From the IMG/VR virus record IMGVR_UViG_3300010885_042296, positions 1 through 25,639 of that record: a DNA stretch of 25,639 nucleotides, one strand, 5' to 3'. Source of the stretch: a virus. A program made the position numbers and the translations under genes. The notes beneath the pieces were generated by a model that worked only from the letters and a program-made list of their open reading frames with translations, was not told the origin of the DNA and ran no database searches. This document shows, piece after piece, positions 14,468 to 20,657 of the stretch (its first letter is position 1; every line of letters starts with the position of its first letter).

Positions 14468-14951
14468 GTGCCGCCTCCTGCGCCTTGCGTTCGCGCTCTG
14501 CCCGGCGAACAGCCCGCAGCCGCTCCTGGCGCTTCTCGGCCTTGTGCTTGTCCCACCGTGCCCGGCGAGCCTTGGTGATGGAACGAATCACCTGTTCGCG
14601 GGTTCTCGACTCGACCCACCGCTTTCCACCGGCAGAGCCCAACTTTCGCATTCTGTCACTGACCGACGAGGTGTTATCGATCTGATCCAGTTCAGTTTTT
14701 GTGCCTTGTGGAGCGGCGCTCCTCACCAGAACCATCTCGACATCGAGGGCCTGCAGAATGAGCCCAAGCGACATGCGGCCAAGCGTCTTTGCGTTCGCCT
14801 TGGTCGGGTCGGTGAACAGCTTCCCGGAGTACCCCAGCGGGAGCCCCGATCGCGCGTCGAGCTCCAGCATCGTCATGCCCAACTCGCGGCGCCTGGCATC
14901 GATTGCCAGCATCAGGTCGGCGTACTGTCTGAACCTCGCAATCGCCCTCAT
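14454..14951 (-). CDS. HTH-type phage regulatory protein
   Basis: ATG 14951 overlaps the previous stop (ATGA) and gives 165 aa. Residues about 10-70 read 'ADLMLAIDARRRELGMTMLELDARSGLPLGYSGKLFTDP' and 'LGRMSLGLILQALDVEMVLV'. This matches an XRE-like domain found in alphaproteobacterial phage proteins ('...LAGLPdGYt.KLL....k.lg..SLg.ll.aL...l...'). The C-terminal half is highly basic and helical (KARRARWDKHKAEKRQERLR), possibly binding nucleic acid. Promoter target unknown. Confidence 0.65.
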   Translation of the reverse strand: MRAIARFRQYADLMLAIDARRRELGMTMLELDARSGLPLGYSGKLFTDPTKANAKTLGRMSLGLILQALDVEMVLVRSAAPQGTKTELDQIDNTSSVSDRMRKLGSAGGKRWVESRTREQVIRSITKARRARWDKHKAEKRQERLRAVRRAERERKAQEAAHAEA

Positions 14952-15598
14952 AACACCCTCACCCTCTCGCTGATTTCGGCCGGACACGGCCCCCACAATC
15001 TCGTCGACCAATTGCCGCCCTCGAGCGCCATCCTGACCCGCTTCGCCTGCTCGTCCGGCGAGGCAGTGGGCGGCGGCGTTGGCTTGGGCGGATCGGTGCC
15101 GGGGAACATGGTCGGCTCGCGGCCCAAGCGCTCCGCAGCGCGGCTGCACCACGTTCGCCAGGTCGCATCCCAGTTCAGCTTCAGGCCGTCCTTGCCGGGC
15201 TTGGACACCCACCAGTCGCGGAACCGCTGTGCCTCTCGGCTAGCCTCGCCCTCTGACAGGCCTTCGCGCTTTGCCACGGCCAGATTGGCATCCGAGAGAG
15301 ACCAATCCTCCGGAAGCCTGGACCCTTTCTTTTGACCCCCTTTAGGGGGGTTTTCTTTGGGAGGAAGAGAGGGTGCAGGGAGAGAAGGAGGTTCCGCAGA
15401 ATTCCGCGGAATTTCCACAGAACGAAGTATTTTTCCCAGTTTCTTGCGCTCACGATCCGCAGCGCGACGACGCTCCGCAGCAGCATCGACAGGACGATCC
15501 GCCGGCATGGCATCGCTGACGGTCTTCAGCACGTCGAGGATGTCGTCGGATGACAGCCCCTTTTCCTGCAGCTTGTCGATGATGGAGGCGAGGTTCAT
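14948..15598 (-). CDS. DnaT-like replication protein / helicase loader candidate
   Basis: This 216-aa protein has GGAGG about 8 nt before ATG 15598, and the ATG overlaps the helicase stop (ATGA). Residues about 95-160, 'LPEDWSLSDANLAVAKREGLSEGEASREAQRFRDWWVSKPGKDGLKLNWDATWRTWC' (not quoted in full elsewhere), fit the DnaT/DnaD-like C-terminal DNA-binding domain: LPxDW, ExxRFRDWW, KxNWxATWRxW. The N-terminal part is a short helical domain followed by a basic Pro/Lys-rich linker. Coupling to dnaB suggests it recruits or loads the helicase at the origin; direct evidence is absent. Confidence 0.75.
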   Translation of the reverse strand: MNLASIIDKLQEKGLSSDDILDVLKTVSDAMPADRPVDAAAERRRAADRERKKLGKILRSVEIPRNSAEPPSLPAPSLPPKENPPKGGQKKGSRLPEDWSLSDANLAVAKREGLSEGEASREAQRFRDWWVSKPGKDGLKLNWDATWRTWCSRAAERLGREPTMFPGTDPPKPTPPPTASPDEQAKRVRMALEGGNWSTRLWGPCPAEISERVRVL

Positions 15599-17010
15599 TC
15601 CGCAGCCTCCGCAACCACGTTGGAACCGATCGCGCAGAACAGCCGCACCGTCCCGGTCTTGCCCTGCCGCAGCTTCAAGCTCTCCACGTCGAGGCGCTGC
15701 TGCGCGTTCAAAAGGCGCTCCTCCTCGACCTCCGTGCGGTCGCGCTTGCGCTCGAGGTAGTAGGCCTCCCGGAACAGGCCCAGCACGATGTCGGCGTCCT
15801 GCTCGATCGATCCCGAGTCGCGCAGATCGCCCAGGGTTGGCCGCTTGTCGTCACGGCCCTCGACGCCTCGGTTCAACTGCGACAGCGCCAGCACGGGAAC
15901 GCCAAGCTCCTTGGCAAGCACCTTGAGCCCGCCGGAGAGTTCGGAGACCTCCTGCACCCTGTTTCCTGCATAGCGGCTGGAGGGCCGCACAAGGCCCATG
16001 TGGTCGATGACGACCAGCCCGAGGGGTTGCCCCTTGCGCTCTGCGGAAACCGCCACCCTGCGCGCCCTCGCTGCGATCTGCGACAGCGTCAGCCCGGCCT
16101 GCTGCTCGATCTCGAAAGGCATCGCATCCATGCGCGAGCGCGCGCGACGAAGCCGCTCGACGGAGGCCTCAGCCATCCCGCGTGCATCCGCGATGTCGCG
16201 GTAGGTGATCACGTCCCCGCGCTCGCCGAAGACAAGGGCCGACAGCGCACGCTGGGCGAGTTCCTGGTCGACCATCTCGAGCGACACGAAATGGACCGCC
16301 CGGCCGCGCCTGGCGACGTTCAGGGCGATCTGCAGCCCGAAGGCCGTCTTGCCCATGCCGGGCCTGCCAGCAGCGACGATCAGCTGCCCGGGCTTCATCC
16401 CCTGCGTCATGCGGTCGAGCGATGGGATGCCCCACGCGACCCTGTCGACTTTCCCGCCGGCCCGCACCCGCTCCAGTTCGTCGATGACCCTGCCGGAGGC
16501 CTCTGCCAGCCCCGTGCGCGCCATCTGCCCGCCGCCGGAGGTCACCACCTCGTCGAGGGCCTCAATGGCCTTGGCAGCGACGGCATGGGGCTTGCCGACC
16601 GCCTCCTGATCAATCGACGCCAGGATGTCTCGCGCCACGTCCACGCAACGCCGCAGATCCGCGTGCCGGCGAACCTCCTTGGCGTAGGTCGTCACCAGCC
16701 CCGGGACGACGGCATTGGCGACGAGATTCGCGACGTATTCGTGCAGCGTGATGCCGCCGAGATCCCGGTCCCCAATCGCCTGGGTCACTAGCCGCGTGTC
16801 GATCGCGTTGTTCTCGTCGCGCGCCGCGATCATGCACTCCCAGATCGCGCGATGGATCGGCTCGCAGATGTCCTGCGCGTCCACGACAGCCCGGGCCCGG
16901 TCGATGAGTTCCGGCGACAGCAGCGCGGTGCCGATCAGCGCCTGCTCGGCCTGCACAGCCTGCAGCCGCAGATCCAGCGCAATGTCTTGTGGCGCCGTCA
17001 TCGCGGTCAC
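15595..17010 (-). CDS. dnaB: Replicative DNA helicase, DnaB family
   Basis: This 471-aa protein has the two-domain DnaB plan. The N-terminal domain (residues about 12-115) reads 'AEQALIGTALLSPELID' and 'IHRAIWECMIA'. The RecA-like ATPase has Walker A GRPGMGKT at 215-222, Walker B 'LGLVVIDHMGLV' near 330, and the H4 region 'ALSQLNRGVEGRDDKRPTLGDLRDSGSIEQDADIV' near 370-405. It unwinds DNA at the phage replication fork. GTG 17010 overlaps the methyltransferase stop (GTGA); ATG 17001 is the alternative and has a better spacing (11 nt) to GGAGG. Confidence 0.93.
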   Translation of the reverse strand: MTAMTAPQDIALDLRLQAVQAEQALIGTALLSPELIDRARAVVDAQDICEPIHRAIWECMIAARDENNAIDTRLVTQAIGDRDLGGITLHEYVANLVANAVVPGLVTTYAKEVRRHADLRRCVDVARDILASIDQEAVGKPHAVAAKAIEALDEVVTSGGGQMARTGLAEASGRVIDELERVRAGGKVDRVAWGIPSLDRMTQGMKPGQLIVAAGRPGMGKTAFGLQIALNVARRGRAVHFVSLEMVDQELAQRALSALVFGERGDVITYRDIADARGMAEASVERLRRARSRMDAMPFEIEQQAGLTLSQIAARARRVAVSAERKGQPLGLVVIDHMGLVRPSSRYAGNRVQEVSELSGGLKVLAKELGVPVLALSQLNRGVEGRDDKRPTLGDLRDSGSIEQDADIVLGLFREAYYLERKRDRTEVEEERLLNAQQRLDVESLKLRQGKTGTVRLFCAIGSNVVAEAAE

Positions 17011-18623
17011 GGCACGGCCTCCATGAATGCCGCGATCACTTCGGCCGCGACTTGCGGGACGATGGCATTGCCGAGGGCGCGCAATTTACCCACTCGGGCG
17101 GGTATCCCATGAGCCAGCAGACGAACTCCGGGTTCAGCGCGCCGCGCTTTCCCGTCCGCTCCGGTGAGCCAGACGTGGTCGGACCAGTGGGTTCCGTTGC
17201 GGCCACCTGTCGGGGAAGCTGATCGACCCTGTTGCGGATCGACCCGTCCGGGTTCACCCCGGTCGTCGCCATGCCCGGCCCGTCCTTCCAGTCGCGCGCC
17301 GAGGGTGTCACCCACGTCGACTGTGCGGCTTGAGCCGGCAACGGCGTCCCGCCCGCTCCGAACGCCATGTTCGGGCCGCCCTTCTCCCCGTCCGACGCCC
17401 GCGGCGTGCTCCACGTCGACGCCAGCGCATGCTCTCTGATCGCCACCAGCCCCGCCGAGTTCCCGGCCTCGTTGTTCCCGGCCTCGTTGTTCCCGTCCTT
17501 CGCGTGCGCCAGACTGGTCGGCGTCGGCCACGTCTGCAACGGCGATCCAGTAGAGACGGCTTCTGATGTGCGGGGCGTCGACGGAACATGCTGCCACACT
17601 TGCCGTCCGGCAGGAGTAACCCGCCGTTTCCAAGTCATCGACAACTCCGTCGAGCCAATTGCGCTCAGGCGAGTCATCAAGTTGGCCTCCCATTTGTCCA
17701 ACACCGTCGCCTCGGCCCGCTGCTTGGCCTGTAAAGCCTCCACCACCTCCAGCACCTTCTCCTCGCCCCATGAGTTCATCATCACGTTGAGCGAAAACAG
17801 AACCACCCTCACATTCTCGATCGTGTAGCCGTCCTCCGGATTGATCCTGTCCAGCGACGGGCTGTCCCACGTCTGCCCCCCGTCGAAATTGAACGGGATG
17901 CCTGTCATCTCGCAGACACCGTTCGCCACCCTCTGCTGGATGTGGTCCCGCCAATCGTCCAAGGCGAACGCCAGTCCGGCCTTGGTCGCCCGTGCCTTGG
18001 CCTCTTTGACCAAATAGTGTCCGCGCCTGTTGCTCCGGTATTTCGCTCGGTATTCCCGGTGCATTGCCAAGGTGCGCTCCCTCGACGCCGGATTTTCGCG
18101 GGCTAGCCTCTGTTCCGTCGAGCAACATGTCTTGCAACGAGAGTAACGGCCATCCTTCGCGCCTGACGCCCTTGAGAACATCGACAAGGGCAGAACGGCG
18201 CCGCATCCTCTGCACTGCTTCGTATCTCCTGAATTGTTCGGGGGTCGCCCGACCGGCCGCTGCGGCGACTTGCTCTCCCATGACGACAGTGGGCCGGCAG
18301 GCACGGATGAGGCGATGGAAGTGGGGCCACAGATGCCTTGCATCATCGACACCGGCTCCTTTGCCGGCGACCGAGAACGGCTGACACGGGCAGGAGCCGG
18401 TCCAGATCGGCCGGTCGTCGGGCCATCCGGCGAGGCGCAAGGCTGCACTCCATCCGCCAAGTCCGGCGAAGAAATGGGCTTGCGTGAAGCCGACAAGGTC
18501 GGAAGGTCGAAGATCGACAATTGACCGCTCGCAGACTTCGCCATCAGGGATCAGCCCTTCTCGGATGAGGTTTCGGAGCCATTGCGCGGCGTAGGGGTCG
18601 ATCTCGTTGTAAAAGGCGCTCAC
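17007..18623 (-). CDS. DNA cytosine-5 methyltransferase interrupted by an HNH insert
   Basis: GTG 18623, 4 nt after GGAGG and overlapping the previous stop, opens a 538-codon frame. It contains C5-MTase motif I 'FFAGLGG' (51-57), motif IV 'SCPCQPFS' (77-84, catalytic Cys80), motif VI-like 'GEQV' (116-119), motif VIII 'APHIRSRLYW' (about 350-359) and motif X 'LRALGNAIVPQ' near the C-terminus. Residues about 125-319 fit no MTase: this is the shadow of an HNH domain encoded in another frame. Without it the enzyme would be about 344 aa, the usual phage size. Whether the interrupted enzyme works is unclear. Confidence 0.8.
   Translation of the reverse strand: MSAFYNEIDPYAAQWLRNLIREGLIPDGEVCERSIVDLRPSDLVGFTQAHFFAGLGGWSAALRLAGWPDDRPIWTGSCPCQPFSVAGKGAGVDDARHLWPHFHRLIRACRPTVVMGEQVAAAAGRATPEQFRRYEAVQRMRRRSALVDVLKGVRREGWPLLSLQDMLLDGTEASPRKSGVEGAHLGNAPGIPSEIPEQQARTLFGQRGQGTGDQGRTGVRLGRLAGPHPAEGGERCLRDDRHPVQFRRGADVGQPVAGQDQSGGRLHDRECEGGSVFAQRDDELMGRGEGAGGGGGFTGQAAGRGDGVGQMGGQLDDSPERNWLDGVVDDLETAGYSCRTASVAACSVDAPHIRSRLYWIAVADVADADQSGAREGREQRGREQRGRELGGAGGDQRACAGVDVEHAAGVGRGEGRPEHGVRSGRDAVAGSSRTVDVGDTLGARLEGRAGHGDDRGEPGRVDPQQGRSASPTGGRNGTHWSDHVWLTGADGKARRAEPGVRLLAHGIPARVGKLRALGNAIVPQVAAEVIAAFMEAVP
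17036..18346 (-). CDS. HNH homing-endonuclease ORF in the second frame of the methyltransferase gene
   Basis: A second minus-strand frame stays open from 18544 to 17036. ATG 18346 is 9 nt after AAGGAG and is the best start, giving about 436 aa. Residues about 43-205 are an HNH-type domain: zinc-binding pairs CRGC (45-48) and CKTC (71-74), the helix 'KEAKARATKAGLAF', and the signature 'SPSLDRINPEDGYTIENVRVV' (about 162-182). After the insert the frame continues as 'STELSMTWKRRVTPAGR' and three W-x-TP-x-A/S repeats, ending 'LNPEFVCWLMGYPPEWVNCAPSA'. That tail is the second reading frame seen over many phage C5-methyltransferase genes. Confidence 0.6.
   Translation of the reverse strand: MMQGICGPTSIASSVPAGPLSSWESKSPQRPVGRPPNNSGDTKQCRGCGAVLPLSMFSRASGAKDGRYSRCKTCCSTEQRLARENPASRERTLAMHREYRAKYRSNRRGHYLVKEAKARATKAGLAFALDDWRDHIQQRVANGVCEMTGIPFNFDGGQTWDSPSLDRINPEDGYTIENVRVVLFSLNVMMNSWGEEKVLEVVEALQAKQRAEATVLDKWEANLMTRLSAIGSTELSMTWKRRVTPAGRQVWQHVPSTPRTSEAVSTGSPLQTWPTPTSLAHAKDGNNEAGNNEAGNSAGLVAIREHALASTWSTPRASDGEKGGPNMAFGAGGTPLPAQAAQSTWVTPSARDWKDGPGMATTGVNPDGSIRNRVDQLPRQVAATEPTGPTTSGSPERTGKRGALNPEFVCWLMGYPPEWVNCAPSAMPSSRKSRPK
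17460..17489. repeat. 15-bp tandem repeat inside the methyltransferase gene
   Basis: TTCCCGGCCTCGTTG occurs twice in tandem (17460-17474, 17475-17489), followed by a partial third copy. It encodes REQRG repeats in the methyltransferase frame and NNEAG repeats in the second frame. The 15-bp unit keeps both frames, so copy-number changes would not break either one. Confidence 0.7.
17667..18248 (-). mobile_element. HNH-coding insertion in the methyltransferase gene
   Basis: Comparing both frames with the usual C5-MTase pattern, foreign sequence starts just after 'GEQVAAAAGR' (about 18249) and the MTase resumes at 'ERNWLDGV' (about 17666). The interval is about 582 nt (194 codons) and preserves both reading frames. 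It carries the HNH domain and almost nothing else. There are no intein end motifs, and it is too small to hold a group I intron core besides the ORF. Boundaries are accurate to perhaps 15 nt. Confidence 0.6.
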
Positions 18624-18949
18624 GCGACCTCCAGCGAATCCGCCAGAACCGCAGCGTCCAGCAGCTGCACACCCGCGTCTGTCCGCACCAGCGTCAGGCC
18701 CAGCGGCTCGACCTTCTTCTTCACGCGCGACAGCAGGCTCGTCGGGTAATCGTGAGACCGCTTCATCCACTCCTTGCGCCACTCGCGCCGGAAGATGCGC
18801 TGCATCATCTCCTCGACGGTGAACGCTCGCGGGGAGAGGAACCACGCCAGTTCGAACACGGACATCTCAAAGGCATCGCTGAACTGGATGGTCACGCCAT
18901 CGCGCTCGACGCGGCCTGTCAGGGGGTTGATGCGGATCCCGGCGATCAT
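18620..18949 (-). CDS. Winged-helix DNA-binding protein
   Basis: This 109-aa protein has ATG 18949 overlapping the rusA stop (ATGA). The pattern resembles the OmpR/PhoB C-terminal winged helix without a receiver domain: beta strands 'IRINPLTGRVERDGVTIQF', helix 'SVFELAWFL', helix 'TVEEMMQRIF', recognition helix 'YPTSLLSRVKKKVEPLG' and wing 'LTLVRTDAGVQLL'. Its stop overlaps the methyltransferase GTG, so the two are translationally coupled. It may be a transcription factor of the phage or an accessory DNA-binding protein. Confidence 0.65.
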   Translation of the reverse strand: MIAGIRINPLTGRVERDGVTIQFSDAFEMSVFELAWFLSPRAFTVEEMMQRIFRREWRKEWMKRSHDYPTSLLSRVKKKVEPLGLTLVRTDAGVQLLDAAVLADSLEVA

Positions 18950-19350
18950 TGGGGCGCGATCTCAATGCGGACGCGGATCTCCTCGCGCTCGCCGTACCTT
19001 TTCGACAGCGACATCGCCGCGACCTGGCTGTCGTCCTGCCAGACCACCTGATTGCAACTGTCCTTGATGAGCTTGACGATGTTGTCGAGATCAGGCCGCG
19101 AGGTCTTCCAGCGAGCCACGTCGGCCTGCTTCTTCGACCACGATTTCGGCACCTGATAGTAGGCCTCGACGGACAACCAGATCGGGCCCTCGAGCGGCGC
19201 CCGGCCGTTCATGGCCCTCGACGCGAAGAGCTTCACCACGCCCATCGCATTGCGCTGCTTTGCCGGCGTGAACCGCGCCGTGGTCGCGCCTCCAGCCGTG
19301 CGCGCATACGGGACAGGGGTGCCAGGGACGATGAACGAGATCGCTGCCAC
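18946..19350 (-). CDS. rusA: RusA-family Holliday junction resolvase
   Basis: This 134-aa protein has GTG 19350, 7 nt after GAGG. It contains the RusA hallmarks: N-terminal 'ISFIVPGTPVPYAR', then 'SRPDLDNIVKLIKDSCN' with D87, D89 and K93, then 'VVWQDDSQV' with D106/D107. These correspond to the metal-binding aspartates known for RusA. The enzyme resolves branched recombination or replication intermediates before packaging. Length is normal. The winged-helix gene follows in a 4-nt overlap. Confidence 0.9.
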   Translation of the reverse strand: MAAISFIVPGTPVPYARTAGGATTARFTPAKQRNAMGVVKLFASRAMNGRAPLEGPIWLSVEAYYQVPKSWSKKQADVARWKTSRPDLDNIVKLIKDSCNQVVWQDDSQVAAMSLSKRYGEREEIRVRIEIAPQ

Positions 19351-19359
19351 GGCCCGACC

Positions 19360-19611
19360 TCACGACATGCCAAGCGCGGAGAGGTAGAGCTCCATGACGG
19401 CCTCCTCCTCCTTCCGCTCAGCGTGGTCCTTCGTCCGCAGCGCGATGATCTTGCGGATGATCTTGGTGTCGAACCCCGCGCCCTTGGCCTCGGCGTAGAT
19501 CTCGGATTTGTCGCTGTTGCGCTCCGCGATTTCGGCGTTCACCCGCTCCAGCCGCTCGACAAAAGCCCGCAGCTGGTCGGCCGCAATTCCGTTGTGTCCC
19601 GGCTCAGACAT
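19360..19611 (-). CDS. GapR/DUF2312-family DNA-binding protein
   Basis: This 83-aa protein reads 'NGIAADQLRAFVERLERVNAEIAERNSDKSEIYAEAKGAGFDTKIIRKIIALRTKD' at residues 7-62, the DUF2312 (GapR) core: a long coiled coil, 'KGAGFDxKIIRKII.LRK', then a helical tail. GapR in Caulobacter binds overtwisted DNA ahead of forks and helps topoisomerases. A phage copy at the head of the replication genes probably acts on replicating phage DNA. The ATG is 10 nt after GGAG. Confidence 0.88.
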   Translation of the reverse strand: MSEPGHNGIAADQLRAFVERLERVNAEIAERNSDKSEIYAEAKGAGFDTKIIRKIIALRTKDHAERKEEEAVMELYLSALGMS

Positions 19612-19632
19612 CGCTCAATCGCTCCAATTGAG

Positions 19633-19672
19633 AAAAAAGCCGCTGCGCTCCCGCATCTCTGAGCGCAGCGGC
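19633..19672 (-). terminator. Strong intrinsic terminator right after cro
   Basis: GCCGCTGCGCTC (19639-19650) and GAGCGCAGCGGC (19661-19672) form a perfect 12-bp stem with a 10-nt loop. In the minus-strand RNA six U's follow (A's at 19633-19638). It separates cro from the replication genes, the position of tR1 in lambda. Confidence 0.85.
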
Positions 19673-19678
19673 CAGTGT

Positions 19679-19706
19679 CCGGAGAGACAGAACGTCAACT
19701 CTCCGG
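19679..19706 (-). other. Hairpin between cro and its terminator
   Basis: CCGGAGAG (19679-19686) pairs with CTCTCCGG (19699-19706) around a 12-nt loop, a few bases before the terminator in the direction of transcription. It could be an RNA antitermination or processing element; no U-run follows. Confidence 0.4.
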
Positions 19707-19716
19707 GGGGAGGACT

Positions 19717-19932
19717 TCACGAACCAACCTCGAGAGATTGGATCGATAAAAAATCGTTCGGCGTAACCTGACCTTCAGTGATTTCTGCGATCTTCCGCAG
19801 CGCCTCAGGCCGTGGATGGCGAACACCGAACCGCCACTTCCGAACAGCCTCAGCCGAAAACAGCCCGCCGCTCTGGTCGGCAAACTGCTGCTCGTCCATT
19901 CCGTAGGTCTTCAGGTACTCAGCAATGGTCAT
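19717..19932 (-). CDS. cro: Cro-like repressor
   Basis: This 71-aa single-domain protein reads MTIAEYLKTYGMDEQQFADQ, then 'GLFSAEAVRKWRFGVRHPRPEALRKIAEITEGQVTPNDFL'. This is a Cro/XRE HTH with the recognition helix around 'AEAVRKWRFG' and the usual 'P.p.al..Ia..T.g.v...df' end. ATG 19932 lies only about 8 nt from the -10 box at 19940-19945, so the message is probably leaderless; the in-frame ATG at 19968 would lie inside the promoter. It is divergent from cI, and a terminator follows. Confidence 0.82.
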   Translation of the reverse strand: MTIAEYLKTYGMDEQQFADQSGGLFSAEAVRKWRFGVRHPRPEALRKIAEITEGQVTPNDFLSIQSLEVGS

Positions 19933-19939
19933 GTCTCGC

Positions 19940-19968
19940 ACTGTGCCCACGATGGGCACATTCGTCAA
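19940..19968 (-). promoter_or_regulatory. Leftward early (cro) promoter
   Basis: On the minus strand: TTGACG (-35, 19968-19963), a 17-nt spacer and CACAGT (-10, 19945-19940, keeping the conserved A2 and T6). The 19-bp CI operator fills the spacer and part of the -10. The predicted start is near 19933, next to the cro ATG. Confidence 0.65.
19942..19960. promoter_or_regulatory. CI operator 1
   Basis: TGTGCCC-ACGAT-GGGCACA: perfect 7-bp inverted arms with a 5-nt centre, 19 bp in total. It lies in the cro promoter spacer and is the same sequence type as the sites at 20000, 20639 and 20663. Confidence 0.8.
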
Positions 19969-19982
19969 GCGCCATCAGCCCA

Positions 19983-19996
19983 GTCTGTTCACAGAC
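19983..19996. promoter_or_regulatory. 14-bp palindrome in the cI-cro gap
   Basis: GTCTGT-TC-ACAGAC is a perfect palindrome lying midway between two CI operators. It differs from them in sequence. It could be a binding site for Cro or a host regulator. Confidence 0.35.
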
Positions 19997-19999
19997 TTT

Positions 20000-20018
20000 C
20001 GTGCCCGCGTGGGGCACA
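20000..20018. promoter_or_regulatory. CI operator 2
   Basis: CGTGCCC-GCGTG-GGGCACA matches the operator with one mismatch. It ends 8 nt before the cI ATG (20027), so occupancy would affect cI expression itself. Confidence 0.7.
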
Positions 20019-20026
20019 GGGTGACG

Positions 20027-20590
20027 ATGGGCAACAATCTTCGAGCGTTCAGGAAAGCGCGGGGCTGGTCACAGGAGCGGGCCGGTGAGGCGATGGGCAC
20101 CAGCCGCGACACCTACGTCAAACTTGAAAACGGCAGTCGGAAGCTCCATTCCGAATGGATCGCGAAAGCTGCCGCCGCATTTGAGGTGGACCCAGGCCAG
20201 ATCGTCAGCGACCGCGACCAAGTGCCGTTGATCGGCTATGTGGCCGCTGGGGCAGAGGCGCACTATTACGACGGCGATCATTTTGCAGATCAACTCGAGG
20301 CGCCCGAAGGCACGACCGAATCCACAGTTGCGGTTCAAATCCGGGGGGGTTCACTTGGAACATTTTTCGACGGCTGGATCATTTTTTACGACGACGTGCG
20401 TCGGCCGGTGACCGATGACTTGATCGGGCCACTTTGCATCGTTGGCCTTCCAGACGGCCGGGTTCTGGTCAAGAAAATCAAGCCCAGCCGCAATCGTGGG
20501 CTCTATCACCTCTACGGTCAGTTCGGCGATCCCATCCTGGACACCCCGGTGGAATGGGCCGCGCGCGTCAAGAGCATGGTGCCAAGGTGA
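20027..20590 (+). CDS. cI: CI-like prophage repressor (HTH plus S24-type domain)
   Basis: This 187-aa protein starts at ATG 20027, with AGGGTG about 5 nt upstream; the frame is open further 5' but through the operators. The N-terminal XRE HTH (residues 4-58) reads 'LRAFRKARGWSQERAGEAMGTSRDTYVKLENGSRKL', cited as 5-40. The C-terminal LexA/S24-like domain has a potential cleavage pair Ala74-Gly75 in 'GYVAAGAEA', a Ser109 nucleophile in 'RGGSLG' and Lys149 in 'DGRVLVKK'. This is the pattern of a self-cleaving, SOS-inducible repressor. It maintains lysogeny by binding the four TGTGCCC-N5-GGGCACA sites. Confidence 0.9.
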   Translation: MGNNLRAFRKARGWSQERAGEAMGTSRDTYVKLENGSRKLHSEWIAKAAAAFEVDPGQIVSDRDQVPLIGYVAAGAEAHYYDGDHFADQLEAPEGTTESTVAVQIRGGSLGTFFDGWIIFYDDVRRPVTDDLIGPLCIVGLPDGRVLVKKIKPSRNRGLYHLYGQFGDPILDTPVEWAARVKSMVPR

Positions 20591-20638
20591 CGAACTTGCG
20601 CGCACGCACATGTGAAGGCTACACACGGGCCTGAGGAT

Positions 20639-20657
20639 TGTGCCCAATATGGGCTTG
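20639..20657. promoter_or_regulatory. CI operator 3 (degenerate)
   Basis: TGTGCCC-AATAT-GGGCTTG: the left arm is intact and the right arm diverges in its last three bases because they form the -35 box of the rightward promoter. Spaced 24 bp from operator 4, allowing cooperative binding. Confidence 0.6.

Noticed and set aside
15336-15354. Plus-strand terminator-like CCCCC-TTTA-GGGGG followed by T's
   Set aside because: Lies inside the DnaT-like coding region on the opposite strand, encoding its Pro/Lys linker; no plus-strand gene ends here.
17667-18248. Intein or group I intron in the methyltransferase
   Set aside because: No intein N- or C-terminal splice residues (Cys/Ser start, His-Asn end) are visible, and after the HNH ORF almost no sequence is left for an intron core.
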